Part shown: positions 32,749 through 40,896 of the stretch, one piece after another
Layout of the letters: every line of letters starts with the position of its first letter
Position numbering within the stretch: the stretch's first letter is position 1
Source of the DNA: JAJZVS01 sp963708095
GTDB taxonomy: Bacteria; Pseudomonadota; Alphaproteobacteria; Acetobacterales; Acetobacteraceae
Assembly (NCBI GenBank): GCA_963708095.1
Contig: OY970182.1
Span: 2,418,001-2,482,000 of the forward strand
DNA: 64,000 nt
Direction: 5' to 3'
The notes under the pieces: generated by a model
The model's input: only the letters and a program-made list of their open reading frames with translations
The model's database searches: none
Told to the model about the DNA's origin: nothing
Position numbers and translations under genes: made by a program

Positions 32749-33327
32749 ATGATCTACGGGTATGCACGGGTCTCGACCGACGGCCAGAGCGTTGACGCCC
32801 AGGTGCGCCAGCTCCGGGCGGCAGGGGCCGGCCAGGTGTTCCGGGAGACCGCGAGCGGGGCCAAGACCGACCGGGCGCAGCTCCGCCAGGTGCTCGGCCA
32901 GCTTGCCGCCGGCGACGTGCTGATGGTGACCAGGCTCGACCGCCTGGCCCGCTCCACCCGCGACCTGCTCAACACCCTCGCCACGGTCGCCGACCGCAAG
33001 GCCGGCTTCCGATCCCTAGGCGACACCTGGGCCGACACCACGACTGCCCACGGCCGGCTGATGCTGACCGTGCTCGGCGGCCTGGCCGAGTTTGAGAGGG
33101 AACTTATCCGCGCCCGCACGGGCGAAGGCCGCGCCCGCGCCAAGGCGAACGGCAAGAGCCTTGGCCGACCGTTCAAGGTGACCGCGCACCAGAGGAAGGA
33201 AGCGCTTGCGCGGCGCGAGAGCGGGGAGCTACTGACGAAAATTGCCCGCAGCTACAACGTCAGCGCGGCGGCGATTTCCCGGCTAAAGGGCGCATTATTG
33301 CAAACTACAACCATTACGTGTCCTTAG
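32749..33327 (+). CDS. Serine recombinase (resolvase/invertase family)
   Basis: 192 aa small serine recombinase. Seen: IYGYARVSTDGQSVDAQV (nucleophile Ser in ARVST), FRETASGAKTDRAQL, MVTRLDRLARSTRDLLNTL (conserved R-x-D-R-L-x-R), GRLMLTVLGGLAEFERELIR, RTGEGRARAKANGKSLGRP, then a C-terminal HTH (LLTKIARSYNVSAAAISRL). Typical of plasmid/transposon resolvases and DNA invertases. It borders the A/T-richer reverse transcriptase island and may have moved it. Confidence 0.9.
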   Translation: MIYGYARVSTDGQSVDAQVRQLRAAGAGQVFRETASGAKTDRAQLRQVLGQLAAGDVLMVTRLDRLARSTRDLLNTLATVADRKAGFRSLGDTWADTTTAHGRLMLTVLGGLAEFERELIRARTGEGRARAKANGKSLGRPFKVTAHQRKEALARRESGELLTKIARSYNVSAAAISRLKGALLQTTTITCP

Positions 33328-33406
33328 GGCGCTACCGCGCCATCTTCGGTTGATTTTATTTCAGAATAACACCGCTATTGTCTATATGATCAGCAATGCC
33401 CTTGAA

Positions 33407-33559
33407 CTATGGACGGTTCGTTGCCATGTAGCTCTCGCCGCCAGGGATCAGCTTGGCGGTCGGACTGTTGAGACTGTCAACCTCGATACTGAGACCCGGC
33501 ACGACGATGCCGAACAGCATTGCCGCGGCCGCCGCCAGATTGAGTGAGACTTTGAGCAT
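33407..33559 (-). CDS. Small exported peptide next to the reverse transcriptase
   Basis: 50 aa from ATG 33559: signal-peptide-like MLKVSLNLAAAAAMLFGIVV then PGLSIEVDSLNSPTAKLIPG and GESYMATNRP. Divergent from the reverse transcriptase, sharing the 180-bp control region. No family recognised. It could be a genuine tiny secreted protein or an artefact of the non-coding region upstream of the RT. Confidence 0.35.
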   Translation of the reverse strand: MLKVSLNLAAAAAMLFGIVVPGLSIEVDSLNSPTAKLIPGGESYMATNRP

Positions 33560-33742
33560 CGCTCTGACCTCTACGGTTACACTATACCACCTCGCGTTTC
33601 GAGGCCCGTGTTGGCGAGGCGTTTGGAATGGAGACGCTGAACGTATCTGCCGACAGAAGGTGGCGTGCGTTCGGGGGACGCCCAATTTTGGCTGGAGCCT
33701 AGGGTCAAGGCCAGTCCCCCGAACTCTGCGACAGGAGGCCAA
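33560..33742 (+). ncRNA. Candidate structured non-coding RNA upstream of the reverse transcriptase
   Basis: The 183 bases before the RT carry two stem-loops: CCTCG-CGTTT-CGAGG (33590-33604) and a perfect 11-bp stem GTTCGGGGGAC/GTCCCCCGAAC (33669-33679 with 33714-33724) enclosing 34 nt that themselves can fold (GGCT..AGCC). The large stem ends 6 bases before the ribosome site of the RT. DRT2-type antiviral RTs use an upstream ncRNA as template (established for that family), so this is the expected place. Boundaries are unknown and may extend to about 33330. Confidence 0.4.
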
Positions 33743-35065
33743 ATGACTCCGGAGTGGTTGAAGCCCCGCCGGTATCGGCACTTTGATTTACCTGTCAACG
33801 AGGCTTTTGCCAGAAAAATTACGAATCCTACGCTCGTGTCGCGACATGCCTTCTCACCATTGATCCACTACACGAAGGCGGAAACACGCTACAAAAAATG
33901 CCCGGAAACTGGCATTCGGACAATAAGCGTCAAAGAACGACCCATCAAATATGCCTCTCATCGAGATGCATGTATCCTCGCCTACTATGCCCATCACATA
34001 AATCTGGCGCTGGATCAGCACTATAGAGCCACAGGCATCTGCGATAGTGTAATTGCCTATCGCGCTCTGGGGCGGGCAAACTATGATTTTGCAGCAGAAG
34101 CCTTGGCCTTTGCGTCAGAGAATGCTCCTGTGATGATTCTGGCTTTTGATGTAACGGGCTTCTTTGACACTCTCGATCATAGCTTTCTCAAGAAGCGCTT
34201 AAAAGGCCTGCTAGGCGTTCCAGAATTGTCGGATGATTGGTACAAGGTGTTTCGCGCCATCACTCGTTTCTATTACGTTAGCCTTGCTGAACTAAAGGCG
34301 CATGAAGTGTTTGGCGCGCGGCTAAAGGTAAGGAGCCGCGATCGGATCGCCAGTATGGAAGAGTTAAAGGCTGAAGCGGTTACTTTTTATGCGAACCCTG
34401 AACTGGCGAAGGGTCGTCGGCGTGGCATTCCGCAAGGGACACCTATCAGCGCCGCAGTATCGAACCTCTATATGATCGAGTTTGATGCGAAGGCTCGCGC
34501 TTTTTGCGACACGGTCGGCGCGCTTTACCGGCGATATTCCGACGACATTCTAGTTGTCTGCAACCCCAATGATAGTGCGGACGTAGAAGCTACAATAATA
34601 CGTCTAATTTCTGAAGAGAGACTTGAGATTTCGCCGCACAAGACTGAAAAGACATTGTTCGACAAGGGAAAGACCCTCCCGCGTATAACGAAAGCGGCTC
34701 AATATCTTGGTTTCACCATGGGCGAAGGTGGGGCTGCCATTCGAGAAAGCTCGCTTGCACGTCAATGGCGTAAGATGCGGCATGCTATGAAACGGGCACA
34801 TAAGTCTCGCAGTTGGCGAGTCAAGAAAGGGTTATCAAGTAAGGTTCATACAAAGAAGCTATATCGACGTTTCTCGTATCTTGAAATCAATGACGGCACA
34901 TGCATCCGGGCGCTACGCAATTTTTCATCCTACGGGCGGCGTAGTGTCGCCGTGTTTGGCGCTGATGAGAAGATATCGAGGCAATTAAACCGATTTGAAC
35001 GTGCGGCGCGGCGTGAGCTTGCGGCGCTCAAGGCATTAGATTCCTCGCCGTCCGACTTACCATAA
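33743..35065 (+). CDS. Reverse transcriptase, probable antiviral DRT2/UG2-like
   Basis: 440 aa single RT domain. Seen: N-terminal RRYRHFDLPV, RHAFSPLIHY, ERPIKYASHRDACILAYYAH, then catalytic AFDVTGFFDTLDH (Asp136), RRRGIPQGTPISAAVSNLYM, YRRYSDDILV (Y265-S-D267-D268), ISPHKTEKT and QYLGFTM. The -HFD.P- start, KYASH.D module and YRRY-x-DD style fit the UG2/DRT2 defence class as I recall it. GIPQG differs from the retron and group II intron forms, and there is no maturase or endonuclease domain. Good AGGAGG site before ATG 33743. The gene is plainly A/T-richer than its surroundings, indicating transfer. Alone on its strand, with no effector gene after it. Confidence 0.75.
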   Translation: MTPEWLKPRRYRHFDLPVNEAFARKITNPTLVSRHAFSPLIHYTKAETRYKKCPETGIRTISVKERPIKYASHRDACILAYYAHHINLALDQHYRATGICDSVIAYRALGRANYDFAAEALAFASENAPVMILAFDVTGFFDTLDHSFLKKRLKGLLGVPELSDDWYKVFRAITRFYYVSLAELKAHEVFGARLKVRSRDRIASMEELKAEAVTFYANPELAKGRRRGIPQGTPISAAVSNLYMIEFDAKARAFCDTVGALYRRYSDDILVVCNPNDSADVEATIIRLISEERLEISPHKTEKTLFDKGKTLPRITKAAQYLGFTMGEGGAAIRESSLARQWRKMRHAMKRAHKSRSWRVKKGLSSKVHTKKLYRRFSYLEINDGTCIRALRNFSSYGRRSVAVFGADEKISRQLNRFERAARRELAALKALDSSPSDLP

Positions 35066-35630
35066 AGCATCTTATTCTACACGGAAGCGCAACGCAGAAT
35101 TCTGTCCGTCCCAGGGTGGAGTACCGGCGTGTCCGGCGACGTCGTCAGCGAAGCGACCCACCGCCGCAAATATCCAACTCCTGGCCGCGTCCAGACGATA
35201 CCTCCGGACCACGACCGCGATCAGCCCGGCAGACCGAGCGTGACTCGGCGGGATGGACCGCCTCAAGGACGCTCCCAAGAGGTCGCGCCGCGTAGCGGTC
35301 GGCGCCGAAGAAGCGCCGATCCTTGACCCGGCCCACCCCGCCGCGTCCGACTGACCTACGGCCGGGACGGAGAAACGGCATCCAGCCGAACCGAGAAACC
35401 TCCCCGCACACGCGGCCCCTCCCCGGGCCCGATCTGCCCGCACCCGACGACGCCGCCGCCGACCGCATCGACCCTGCCGCCCCGCCCGATCCCCGGCGCA
35501 GCCGCGCGCGATCCCCCGCCGGGCCAGCGTGACCGCCCGGACCGCGGCGCCCCCGGCGCGGGTAGTGTCAGTTTGGCTTTACGCCCTCGCTCAACCGCGG
35601 TCATGACTTAGCGGCAATCCTCGTAAGCAG
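35066..35630. other. Intergenic stretch after the reverse transcriptase
   Basis: About 565 bases in which composition returns to high GC near 35110. No intact gene, RNA or repeat was recognised; the right boundary of the transferred DNA may lie here or after the GFA gene. Confidence 0.45.
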
Positions 35631-36053
35631 TCATTGCGAAGCCGCGCTTTGACCAATAACTCGGGGCTCCCGCACATAGCCGAAGTCGGCCCCGCCCGAC
35701 CAAGTCCGTCCGTCAGGGTAACGAAATTCGCTTCCGACGAGATCGCTCTCATCTGCCAGCGACATATTAACGCCCGTCTGGATATTACCGAATTTCGATA
35801 TGGCGCTCTTCGTCAGCGTAAAATGCGTCGTCGAACCACACCTGCCGCAGAAGTGGATTTCTGCGGCCGGATCGTCTTTGTCTTCCCGGCTATATTTTCT
35901 GGTCGCTCCCTCTATGCCGACTTCGGAGGGGTGGAAATAGGACCAGCGAGCGCCAGACTTGCTGCATAGCGTGCAATTGCATTTGTTGATGAAGTCCGGG
36001 CGTTTTGCCACTTCGATGCGGACTTGGCCGCAGAGACAGGTAAGCTTCAGCAT
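35631..36053 (-). CDS. GFA/CENP-V family zinc protein
   Basis: 140 aa glutathione-dependent formaldehyde-activating-enzyme-like fold. Seen: zinc ligands in TCLCGQVRIEV, KCNCTLCSKSGARWSYF and HFCGRCGSTTHF, with the N-terminal MLKLTCLCG start (ATG 36053; the longer frame lacks a site). Family members bind Zn via Cys pairs; few have proven activity. Codon use is milder than the neighbours, so it may belong to the acquired block that includes the RT. Confidence 0.85.
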   Translation of the reverse strand: MLKLTCLCGQVRIEVAKRPDFINKCNCTLCSKSGARWSYFHPSEVGIEGATRKYSREDKDDPAAEIHFCGRCGSTTHFTLTKSAISKFGNIQTGVNMSLADESDLVGSEFRYPDGRTWSGGADFGYVREPRVIGQSAASQ

Positions 36054-36188
36054 TCCCGTCTTATATCGGGAGACCCGCTCGCCTGATAGTTGCCGTTGCC
36101 TCCCACGCAAAGCTGAAATTCAAACTGAGACACTACCCCGGCGCGAAACCGCTTGACACAGCGGCGGATTCGTGTTCTTGTTTCGTTC

Positions 36189-36836
36189 ATGTCCGCCGCC
36201 GCCGCTTCGCCCCCCACCACCAGCGCCTGGGCCCTCGCCGGGCGCTTCGCCCGCTTCATCGGCGGGCTGCGCGAAGCGATGGCGACCGGCGCCGAGCACA
36301 ACCCGGTCCTGATGGACCTCGCGGCCCGGCTGTGGAACCGCCTCACGGAAGCAGCCGAGCGCTTCGCCGCCATCGCCGCCCATCCGGTAGCAAGGACCCG
36401 CCGCCGCCCCGCCGAACCCGCCCCCATGCCCACCGATGCGCTGCCCACCGATGCGCTGCCCGCCGATGCGGTGCCGGCCAATGCGACGCCGACCTGGCCC
36501 CCCGCGCCGCGCCGGACCCTGCCCAGAGGCTACGGCTGGCTGGCGCGGATGGCGCCGGAGACGGTGCCGTTCGGCATCGAGTTCGCCTATCTCCTGGCCC
36601 AGCCGGAAATGACGGAACTGCTGGCGACAGCCCCGCGCCTGTGGCGGGTGCTGCGCCCGCTCTGCCGGATGTTCGGCATCACGCCACCCGAGACCCCACT
36701 GCCCGCGCCGGACACGCCCCCACGGCGCGCGCCGGCGGCAGCGCCCGACCCCGACCGCCCGCGCCGGCGATCTGAAGCCGCGGCGATCCGCGAGCACGGT
36801 CCGCTCGGCTACCGCCCACCGCTTTTCGGCTGCTAG
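36189..36836 (+). CDS. Hypothetical protein with Pro/Ala repeat linker
   Basis: 215 aa from ATG 36189. Two predicted helical parts (AWALAGRFARFIGGLREAMA, LWNRLTEAAERFAAIAAHP; and GYGWLARMAPETVPFGIEFA, YLLAQPEMTELLATAPRLWR) are joined by a linker from a 15-bp DNA repeat (36433-36492: TDALP, TDALP, ADAVP, ANATP). A basic tail follows. No TM segment or signal. No family recognised. A terminator-like hairpin follows at 36908. Confidence 0.6.
   Translation: MSAAAASPPTTSAWALAGRFARFIGGLREAMATGAEHNPVLMDLAARLWNRLTEAAERFAAIAAHPVARTRRRPAEPAPMPTDALPTDALPADAVPANATPTWPPAPRRTLPRGYGWLARMAPETVPFGIEFAYLLAQPEMTELLATAPRLWRVLRPLCRMFGITPPETPLPAPDTPPRRAPAAAPDPDRPRRRSEAAAIREHGPLGYRPPLFGC
36433..36492 (+). repeat. 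15-bp x 4 degenerate tandem repeat within a CDS
   Basis: Units beginning CCGATGCGCTGCCCA; the first two are near-identical, the last two diverged. In frame, each encodes a five-residue unit. Confidence 0.85.
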
Positions 36837-36907
36837 GCCGGGGCCGGCGTTCGTGCGCCCATATCGTTATGATATAGCAACGTAACCGCCGGCCCAACGC
36901 CTCCCGT

Positions 36908-36948
36908 CACGGCCGGCCCTGAGCCACGGCCGTGCGGCATGGTTTTTT
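36908..36948 (+). terminator. Terminator-like hairpin
   Basis: CACGGCCG (36908-36915) pairs perfectly with CGGCCGTG (36927-36934) around an 11-nt loop; TTTTTT follows at 36943-36948. The 8-base gap before the T run weakens the call. It would end transcription from 36189-36836. Confidence 0.5.
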
Positions 36949-37037
36949 GATTCCTGAACGCAGCATTTCGCTGTGCAAGTCGTGTGACATTGATTCTACT
37001 GAATTTCCGACGTTTCGCGCCCAGCTCCGAAGCCGCC

Positions 37038-37901
37038 CTACTCCCGCCGCGACTGCCGCAGGATCACCTCCCGCACCCCGCCCGCCGCCTGCTCCGCCAC
37101 CGCCTCCGCGACTGCCCCCCAGTCATGATCGAGCGACCCCGCCGGCACGACATTGAGCTGCACCACCCGTCCTCCCTCGGCTCCCGCCGCGGTATCGACG
37201 ATCCATTGCACCTCCACCCGCTGCTGCCCGCCGGGCAGCGGCACCATCCGCACCTGCCCGCGGACGACGAAATCCGCCCCCGCCTTGCTGGGCTGCACCA
37301 CCTCCCCCGCCGATTTCAGCGCCAGCTGCATGGACCCGCTCAGCAGCGGATCGCCATTCCCAGGCGCGCCCGTCACCCCGCTCACCAGCACCCGGGCGGG
37401 CCGGTTGTAGAGGCTGTTCGGATCCGCCTGCATCAGCGCGACCTCCACCCCCGTCAGCAGCTTTGCCAGCTGCGGCGCCGCCTGATCCGCTGCCGCCGTC
37501 AACGTGGCCGGCCCGGCGGCAGCCCAGGCGGCGACCGACACCGGCGCGCCCACCACGCGGCCTTGCGCCTGGCCCCGCGGGTTCAGCACGGTGTAGGTCG
37601 GGATCACCTCCGCCCCGCGGTCGGCGGCGGCAACCGCGAGCCGCCAGTCCGTCGGCGCCGGCGCCAGCGCGAAGGCGGGCACCTCGTGGGCCCGCAGGCT
37701 GTGCGCCAGGACCACGGCGAAGCTGCGCGCCGCCCCGTCCGACAGCAGCGCCGTCGCCGGCGGGGGCACCGCGAGCCGCGGCTCCGGCGGCTGGCGCAGT
37801 TGCAACCCGACCGGGCCTGGGTTGCCGAGAAACGGCTCCGGCAATTCCCCGCAGCCGGCGAGCGGCAGCACCATGGCCAAGGCCAGCACCAGGAAGCGCA
37901 T
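37038..37901 (-). CDS. Lipoprotein of unknown function
   Basis: 287 aa. Signal peptide MRFLVLALAMVLPLAGC with a clear lipobox. The mature part contains SDGAARSFAVVLAHSLRAHE, VIPTYTVLNPRGQAQGR and a C-terminal half with FVVRGQVRMVPLPGGQQRVE and VQWIVDTAAG. No named domain recognised. Last gene of the hldD-lgt-midA-pgeF run; its ATG shares one base with the pgeF stop. Co-transcription with lgt, the enzyme that would lipidate it, is notable. Confidence 0.7.
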   Translation of the reverse strand: MRFLVLALAMVLPLAGCGELPEPFLGNPGPVGLQLRQPPEPRLAVPPPATALLSDGAARSFAVVLAHSLRAHEVPAFALAPAPTDWRLAVAAADRGAEVIPTYTVLNPRGQAQGRVVGAPVSVAAWAAAGPATLTAAADQAAPQLAKLLTGVEVALMQADPNSLYNRPARVLVSGVTGAPGNGDPLLSGSMQLALKSAGEVVQPSKAGADFVVRGQVRMVPLPGGQQRVEVQWIVDTAAGAEGGRVVQLNVVPAGSLDHDWGAVAEAVAEQAAGGVREVILRQSRRE

Positions 37902-38668
37902 CAACCCTCCAGCGCCACGATGGAGATCTGGTGCCCGATCGGCCCCCCGTCGCCGAGGGTGCGCCGACGGTGGCTGAAAAACCGCTCCGCATCGGCCGCC
38001 GTATCGGCCGCCAGCGCCTCGGCGACGCCCACCCCCGCGGCGAGCAGCCGTGCCAGGCAATAGCCCGACAGGTCGAACTGCCAGCGATCGGCGCGCCGGC
38101 CCGGGGCAAGGAAGCGTGCCCCCTTCAGGTCCGCCTCCAGCAGCGCGGCGCGCAGGTCAGGCCCGACCTCGTAGGACGCCTGGCCGATGCACGGGCCGAC
38201 CGCGGCAGCGATGCGCTCCGCCCGCGCCCCCAGGGTCGCCATCGCCGCCACCGTCGCCTCGATCACGCCGGCCACCGCGCCGCGCCAGCCGGCATGCACG
38301 GCGCCGACCACGCCGGCCGCGGGATCGGCCAGCAGCACCGGCGCGCAATCGGCGGTGACGATCCCGAGCCCGACGCCAGGCCGGCCCGTCACCATCGCAT
38401 CCGCCCGCGGCCCCGCTCCGGCCGGCCACGGCGCGTCCACCACCACCACCTCTGTGCCGTGCACCTGGCTCAGCCCCACCAGCCCCGCCGGCGCCAGGCC
38501 GAGCGCCCGTGCCGCACGCGCCCGGTTCTCCGTCACCGCCTCCGCCGTGTCGGCCCCCGACAGGCTGCAATTGAGCGCCGCATAGGGGCCGGTGGAGACC
38601 CCGCCCTGGCGGGTAAAGAACCCATGCAAGGTGGGCAGCAGGGCGGAACGCAGCGGCACGGCGGTCAT
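37901..38668 (-). CDS. pgeF: PgeF/YfiH (laccase-domain) peptidoglycan editing / purine nucleoside phosphorylase-like enzyme
   Basis: 255 aa CNF1/YfiH-like fold; family members remove misincorporated L-Ser from UDP-MurNAc (E. coli PgeF) or act on purine nucleosides. Seen: HGFFTRQGGVSTGPYAALN, SQVHGTEVVVVD, VTADCAPVLLADP and VGAVHAGWRGAVAG with the Cys/His zinc-type triad, GPCIGQASYEV and SHRR at the end. Start ATG 38668 overlaps the midA-like stop by 4 bp. Confidence 0.9.
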   Translation of the reverse strand: MTAVPLRSALLPTLHGFFTRQGGVSTGPYAALNCSLSGADTAEAVTENRARAARALGLAPAGLVGLSQVHGTEVVVVDAPWPAGAGPRADAMVTGRPGVGLGIVTADCAPVLLADPAAGVVGAVHAGWRGAVAGVIEATVAAMATLGARAERIAAAVGPCIGQASYEVGPDLRAALLEADLKGARFLAPGRRADRWQFDLSGYCLARLLAAGVGVAEALAADTAADAERFFSHRRRTLGDGGPIGHQISIVALEG

Positions 38669-39855
38669 GGCTCGAATCCCGGCGGGGTGGGGCAGTCGGG
38701 GTGGCACAGCGCCAGCGCCTTGAACAGCCGGCCCATGCGGTGCGGCTCGGCCAGCCGCCGCGCTGCCGCGATCAGCCCGGCCGCCCGCGCCGGCGGCTGG
38801 CCGCGTGCCAGCCGGTCGGTGCGCTGGAACAGCCCGAGGCGGGTCAGCAACACCCCCTGCGCCAGCGGCCCGTGCACCGCAGCGCCGGCAGCCCGGGCGC
38901 GGCGGGCGAGCCCGGGGAAATCCACATGCGCCGTCAGGTCGGCCTCCCCCGGCGCGGCCAGCGGGTCGGCCGGGCGGCCGGCGCGCAGCGCCTGCAGGCT
39001 GTCGCCGGTCGCAGGCGCGGCCGGCCCGTAGTCGAGGAGGAGCGCCGCCCCCGGATGCCGGGTCAGCCGCGCCGCCAGGGCCCCGACGAACGCGTGCGCG
39101 GCCTCGCACACCTCGACGATCTCGCCCGCTGCCTGGTCATTGCCCTCAGGCCGGCCATCATCCCGAGCCCGGCCGTCGCCGCCGACGTGGCTCTCATGCC
39201 GAGGACGGCGATCACCCACTTCCCGGCGATCGCCCGTCGCCGGGGGCGCGGTCGGACCAGGGGCGCCGGACCCGACCCAGGCGGGGAGCGCAGCGGGCAC
39301 CCCCGCCTCCCCCAACGGCGCGGGGCGGGTGACGAAGGCGCCGGCCGCCACGTGGCGTTCCGTCCAGGCCCCATCGTCGCGGACGAACTGGCGGATCGGC
39401 AGCGCGTCCAGGAATTCGTTGGCGAGCAGCAGCAGCGGTGCCTCCGGCACGCTGTCCAGGCTGTCGTGCCAGGTGGCGCGGGCCGCCCAGACCCCCGGCA
39501 GCGCGGCGGCCTGGGCGGCCCGCAGCCGCGGCGAGGTCTCGATCAGGTGCAGCGACAGCGCGCCCGCAAAGCCCGGAGCGACCTTGCCGATCGCGCGCAG
39601 GGCATCGGCCAACAGGGTGCCACGCCCCGGCCCCGCCTCCGCCAGCAGCACCGGGTCCGGCCGGCCGAGCAGCTCCCAGCTCACCGCCGCCCACAGACCG
39701 AGGATTTCCCCGAACGCCTGCGCGATCTCGGGCGCGGTGGTGAAATCGGCAAACGGGTCGTGCGTCGCGTAGTAGGCGGCATTGGCGCGCGCCATGAAAC
39801 GGTCCAGCCGTTCGGCCGACGCCGCTTCCGTCGCTTCCCGGCCGGCGCCCGTCAT
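38665..39855 (-). CDS. SAM-dependent methyltransferase, MidA/NDUFAF7 family
   Basis: About 396 aa. The mitochondrial relative dimethylates an Arg in complex I subunit NDUFS2. Seen: ARANAAYYATHDPFADFTTA and PEIAQAFGEILGLWAA (family YY...DF.T.PE.SQ.FGE), SAM site LAEAGPGRGTLLADALRA, LIETSPRLRAAQ, LLLANEFLDALPIRQFV, LLLDYGP and DLTAHVDF. A hydrophilic GDRREVGDRRPRHESHVGGD insert near residues 215-245 replaces a surface loop. ATG 39855. Coupled to pgeF. Confidence 0.85.
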   Translation of the reverse strand: MTGAGREATEAASAERLDRFMARANAAYYATHDPFADFTTAPEIAQAFGEILGLWAAVSWELLGRPDPVLLAEAGPGRGTLLADALRAIGKVAPGFAGALSLHLIETSPRLRAAQAAALPGVWAARATWHDSLDSVPEAPLLLLANEFLDALPIRQFVRDDGAWTERHVAAGAFVTRPAPLGEAGVPAALPAWVGSGAPGPTAPPATGDRREVGDRRPRHESHVGGDGRARDDGRPEGNDQAAGEIVEVCEAAHAFVGALAARLTRHPGAALLLDYGPAAPATGDSLQALRAGRPADPLAAPGEADLTAHVDFPGLARRARAAGAAVHGPLAQGVLLTRLGLFQRTDRLARGQPPARAAGLIAAARRLAEPHRMGRLFKALALCHPDCPTPPGFEP

Positions 39856-39870
39856 GCCGTGCCCCTCATC

Positions 39871-39898
39871 CAGCACCCATCGGGCAGCACCCATCGGG
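39871..39898. repeat. 14-bp tandem duplication in the lgt-midA gap
   Basis: CAGCACCCATCGGG at 39871-39884 and again at 39885-39898, in the 111-bp spacer upstream of the midA-like start. Confidence 0.95.
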
Positions 39899-39966
39899 CC
39901 GCACCGATCCGGCCGCCATGCCGCCCCGGTACCAGCCAGCGCCCACCATTCGCCGCCCGACGGCCC

Positions 39967-40896
39967 TCAGCCGGCGTCGGGGCGAACACGGCCGGCACCC
40001 GCCGCCACCTCCGCCCGCTCTGCCGGCGCCACCCACGGATGGCGCAGCGCGTACCAGATCAGCCCGGCCCCGATCATCAGCATCGGGATCGACAGGATCT
40101 GCCCCATGGTCAGCCCGCCGGCGAGGTAGCCCAGGAACGGGTCCGGCTGGCGGAAGCACTCGGAGACGATGCGGCACACCCCGTAGCCGAACACGAACAC
40201 CCCGGTAAGCCAGCCCGGCCGCGACCGCCAGTATTCCCGCCGCGCCAGCACCAGCATCACCGCGAGCAGGATGATGCCCTCCAGCGACGCCTCGATCAGC
40301 TCGGAGGGATAGCGCGGCACCGGCCCCGCCTCCGGGTAGATCATCGCCACCGGCAGCCAGCAATGCGCCGCGGTGCAGCCCGGCACCGGCCGCCCCCACA
40401 GCTCCCCGTTGATGAAATTGGCCACCCGCCCGAGCCCCAGCCCGATCGGCACCGGCGCCGCGATCCGGTCGGCGAAGGCGAGCACGCGCAGCCCGTTCCT
40501 GCGGCAGAACCACCAGATCGCGATCCCGACCCCGATCGCCCCGCCGTGGAAGCTCATGCCGCCGTCCCAGACCGCCGGGATCAGCGCCGGATGGGCGAAA
40601 TAGAGCGACGGCTGGTAGAACAGCACGTAGCCGAGCCGGCCGCCCAGCACGACGCCGAGCGTCGCCCAGGTCAGGAAATCGTCCACCTGCTCCGCCGTCG
40701 CCACCACCGGCGCCCGCCGCACGAGGTTCCGCGCCAGCCGCCAGCCCAGCAGCAGCGCGGTGATATATGCCAGCGCATACCAGCGGATGTTGATCGGCCC
40801 GAGATGGATCGCCACCGGGTCGAACCCCGGATAGACCATCACCCCCATCATGCGCCCGGCCATCATACCCGCGGCCGCCATGCTTTCACCGGTCAT
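39967..40896 (-). CDS. lgt: Prolipoprotein diacylglyceryl transferase
   Basis: About 309 aa inner-membrane enzyme that adds diacylglycerol to the lipobox Cys. Seen: PGFDPVAIHLGPINIRWYAL, GGRLGYVLFY, MSFHGGAIGV (essential His), and the Lgt signature GLGRVANFINGELWGR, PYPSELIEA-like PRYPSELIEASLEG, and about seven TM helices. ATG 40896 overlaps the hldD stop (ATGA). Several in-frame Met codons in the first 20 make the exact start uncertain. Confidence 0.95.
   Translation of the reverse strand: MTGESMAAAGMMAGRMMGVMVYPGFDPVAIHLGPINIRWYALAYITALLLGWRLARNLVRRAPVVATAEQVDDFLTWATLGVVLGGRLGYVLFYQPSLYFAHPALIPAVWDGGMSFHGGAIGVGIAIWWFCRRNGLRVLAFADRIAAPVPIGLGLGRVANFINGELWGRPVPGCTAAHCWLPVAMIYPEAGPVPRYPSELIEASLEGIILLAVMLVLARREYWRSRPGWLTGVFVFGYGVCRIVSECFRQPDPFLGYLAGGLTMGQILSIPMLMIGAGLIWYALRHPWVAPAERAEVAAGAGRVRPDAG

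Noticed and set aside
33743..35065. Group II intron maturase or retron RT
   Set aside because: No maturase X or endonuclease domain, no intron-like flanks seen. The catalytic-region boxes (GIPQGTPIS, YSDD) and the N-terminal module fit the UG/DRT class better.
35072..35468. Minus-strand frames after the RT as a transposase fragment
   Set aside because: No DDE motif or recognisable transposase text; Arg/Gly/Ala-rich composition typical of chance frames.
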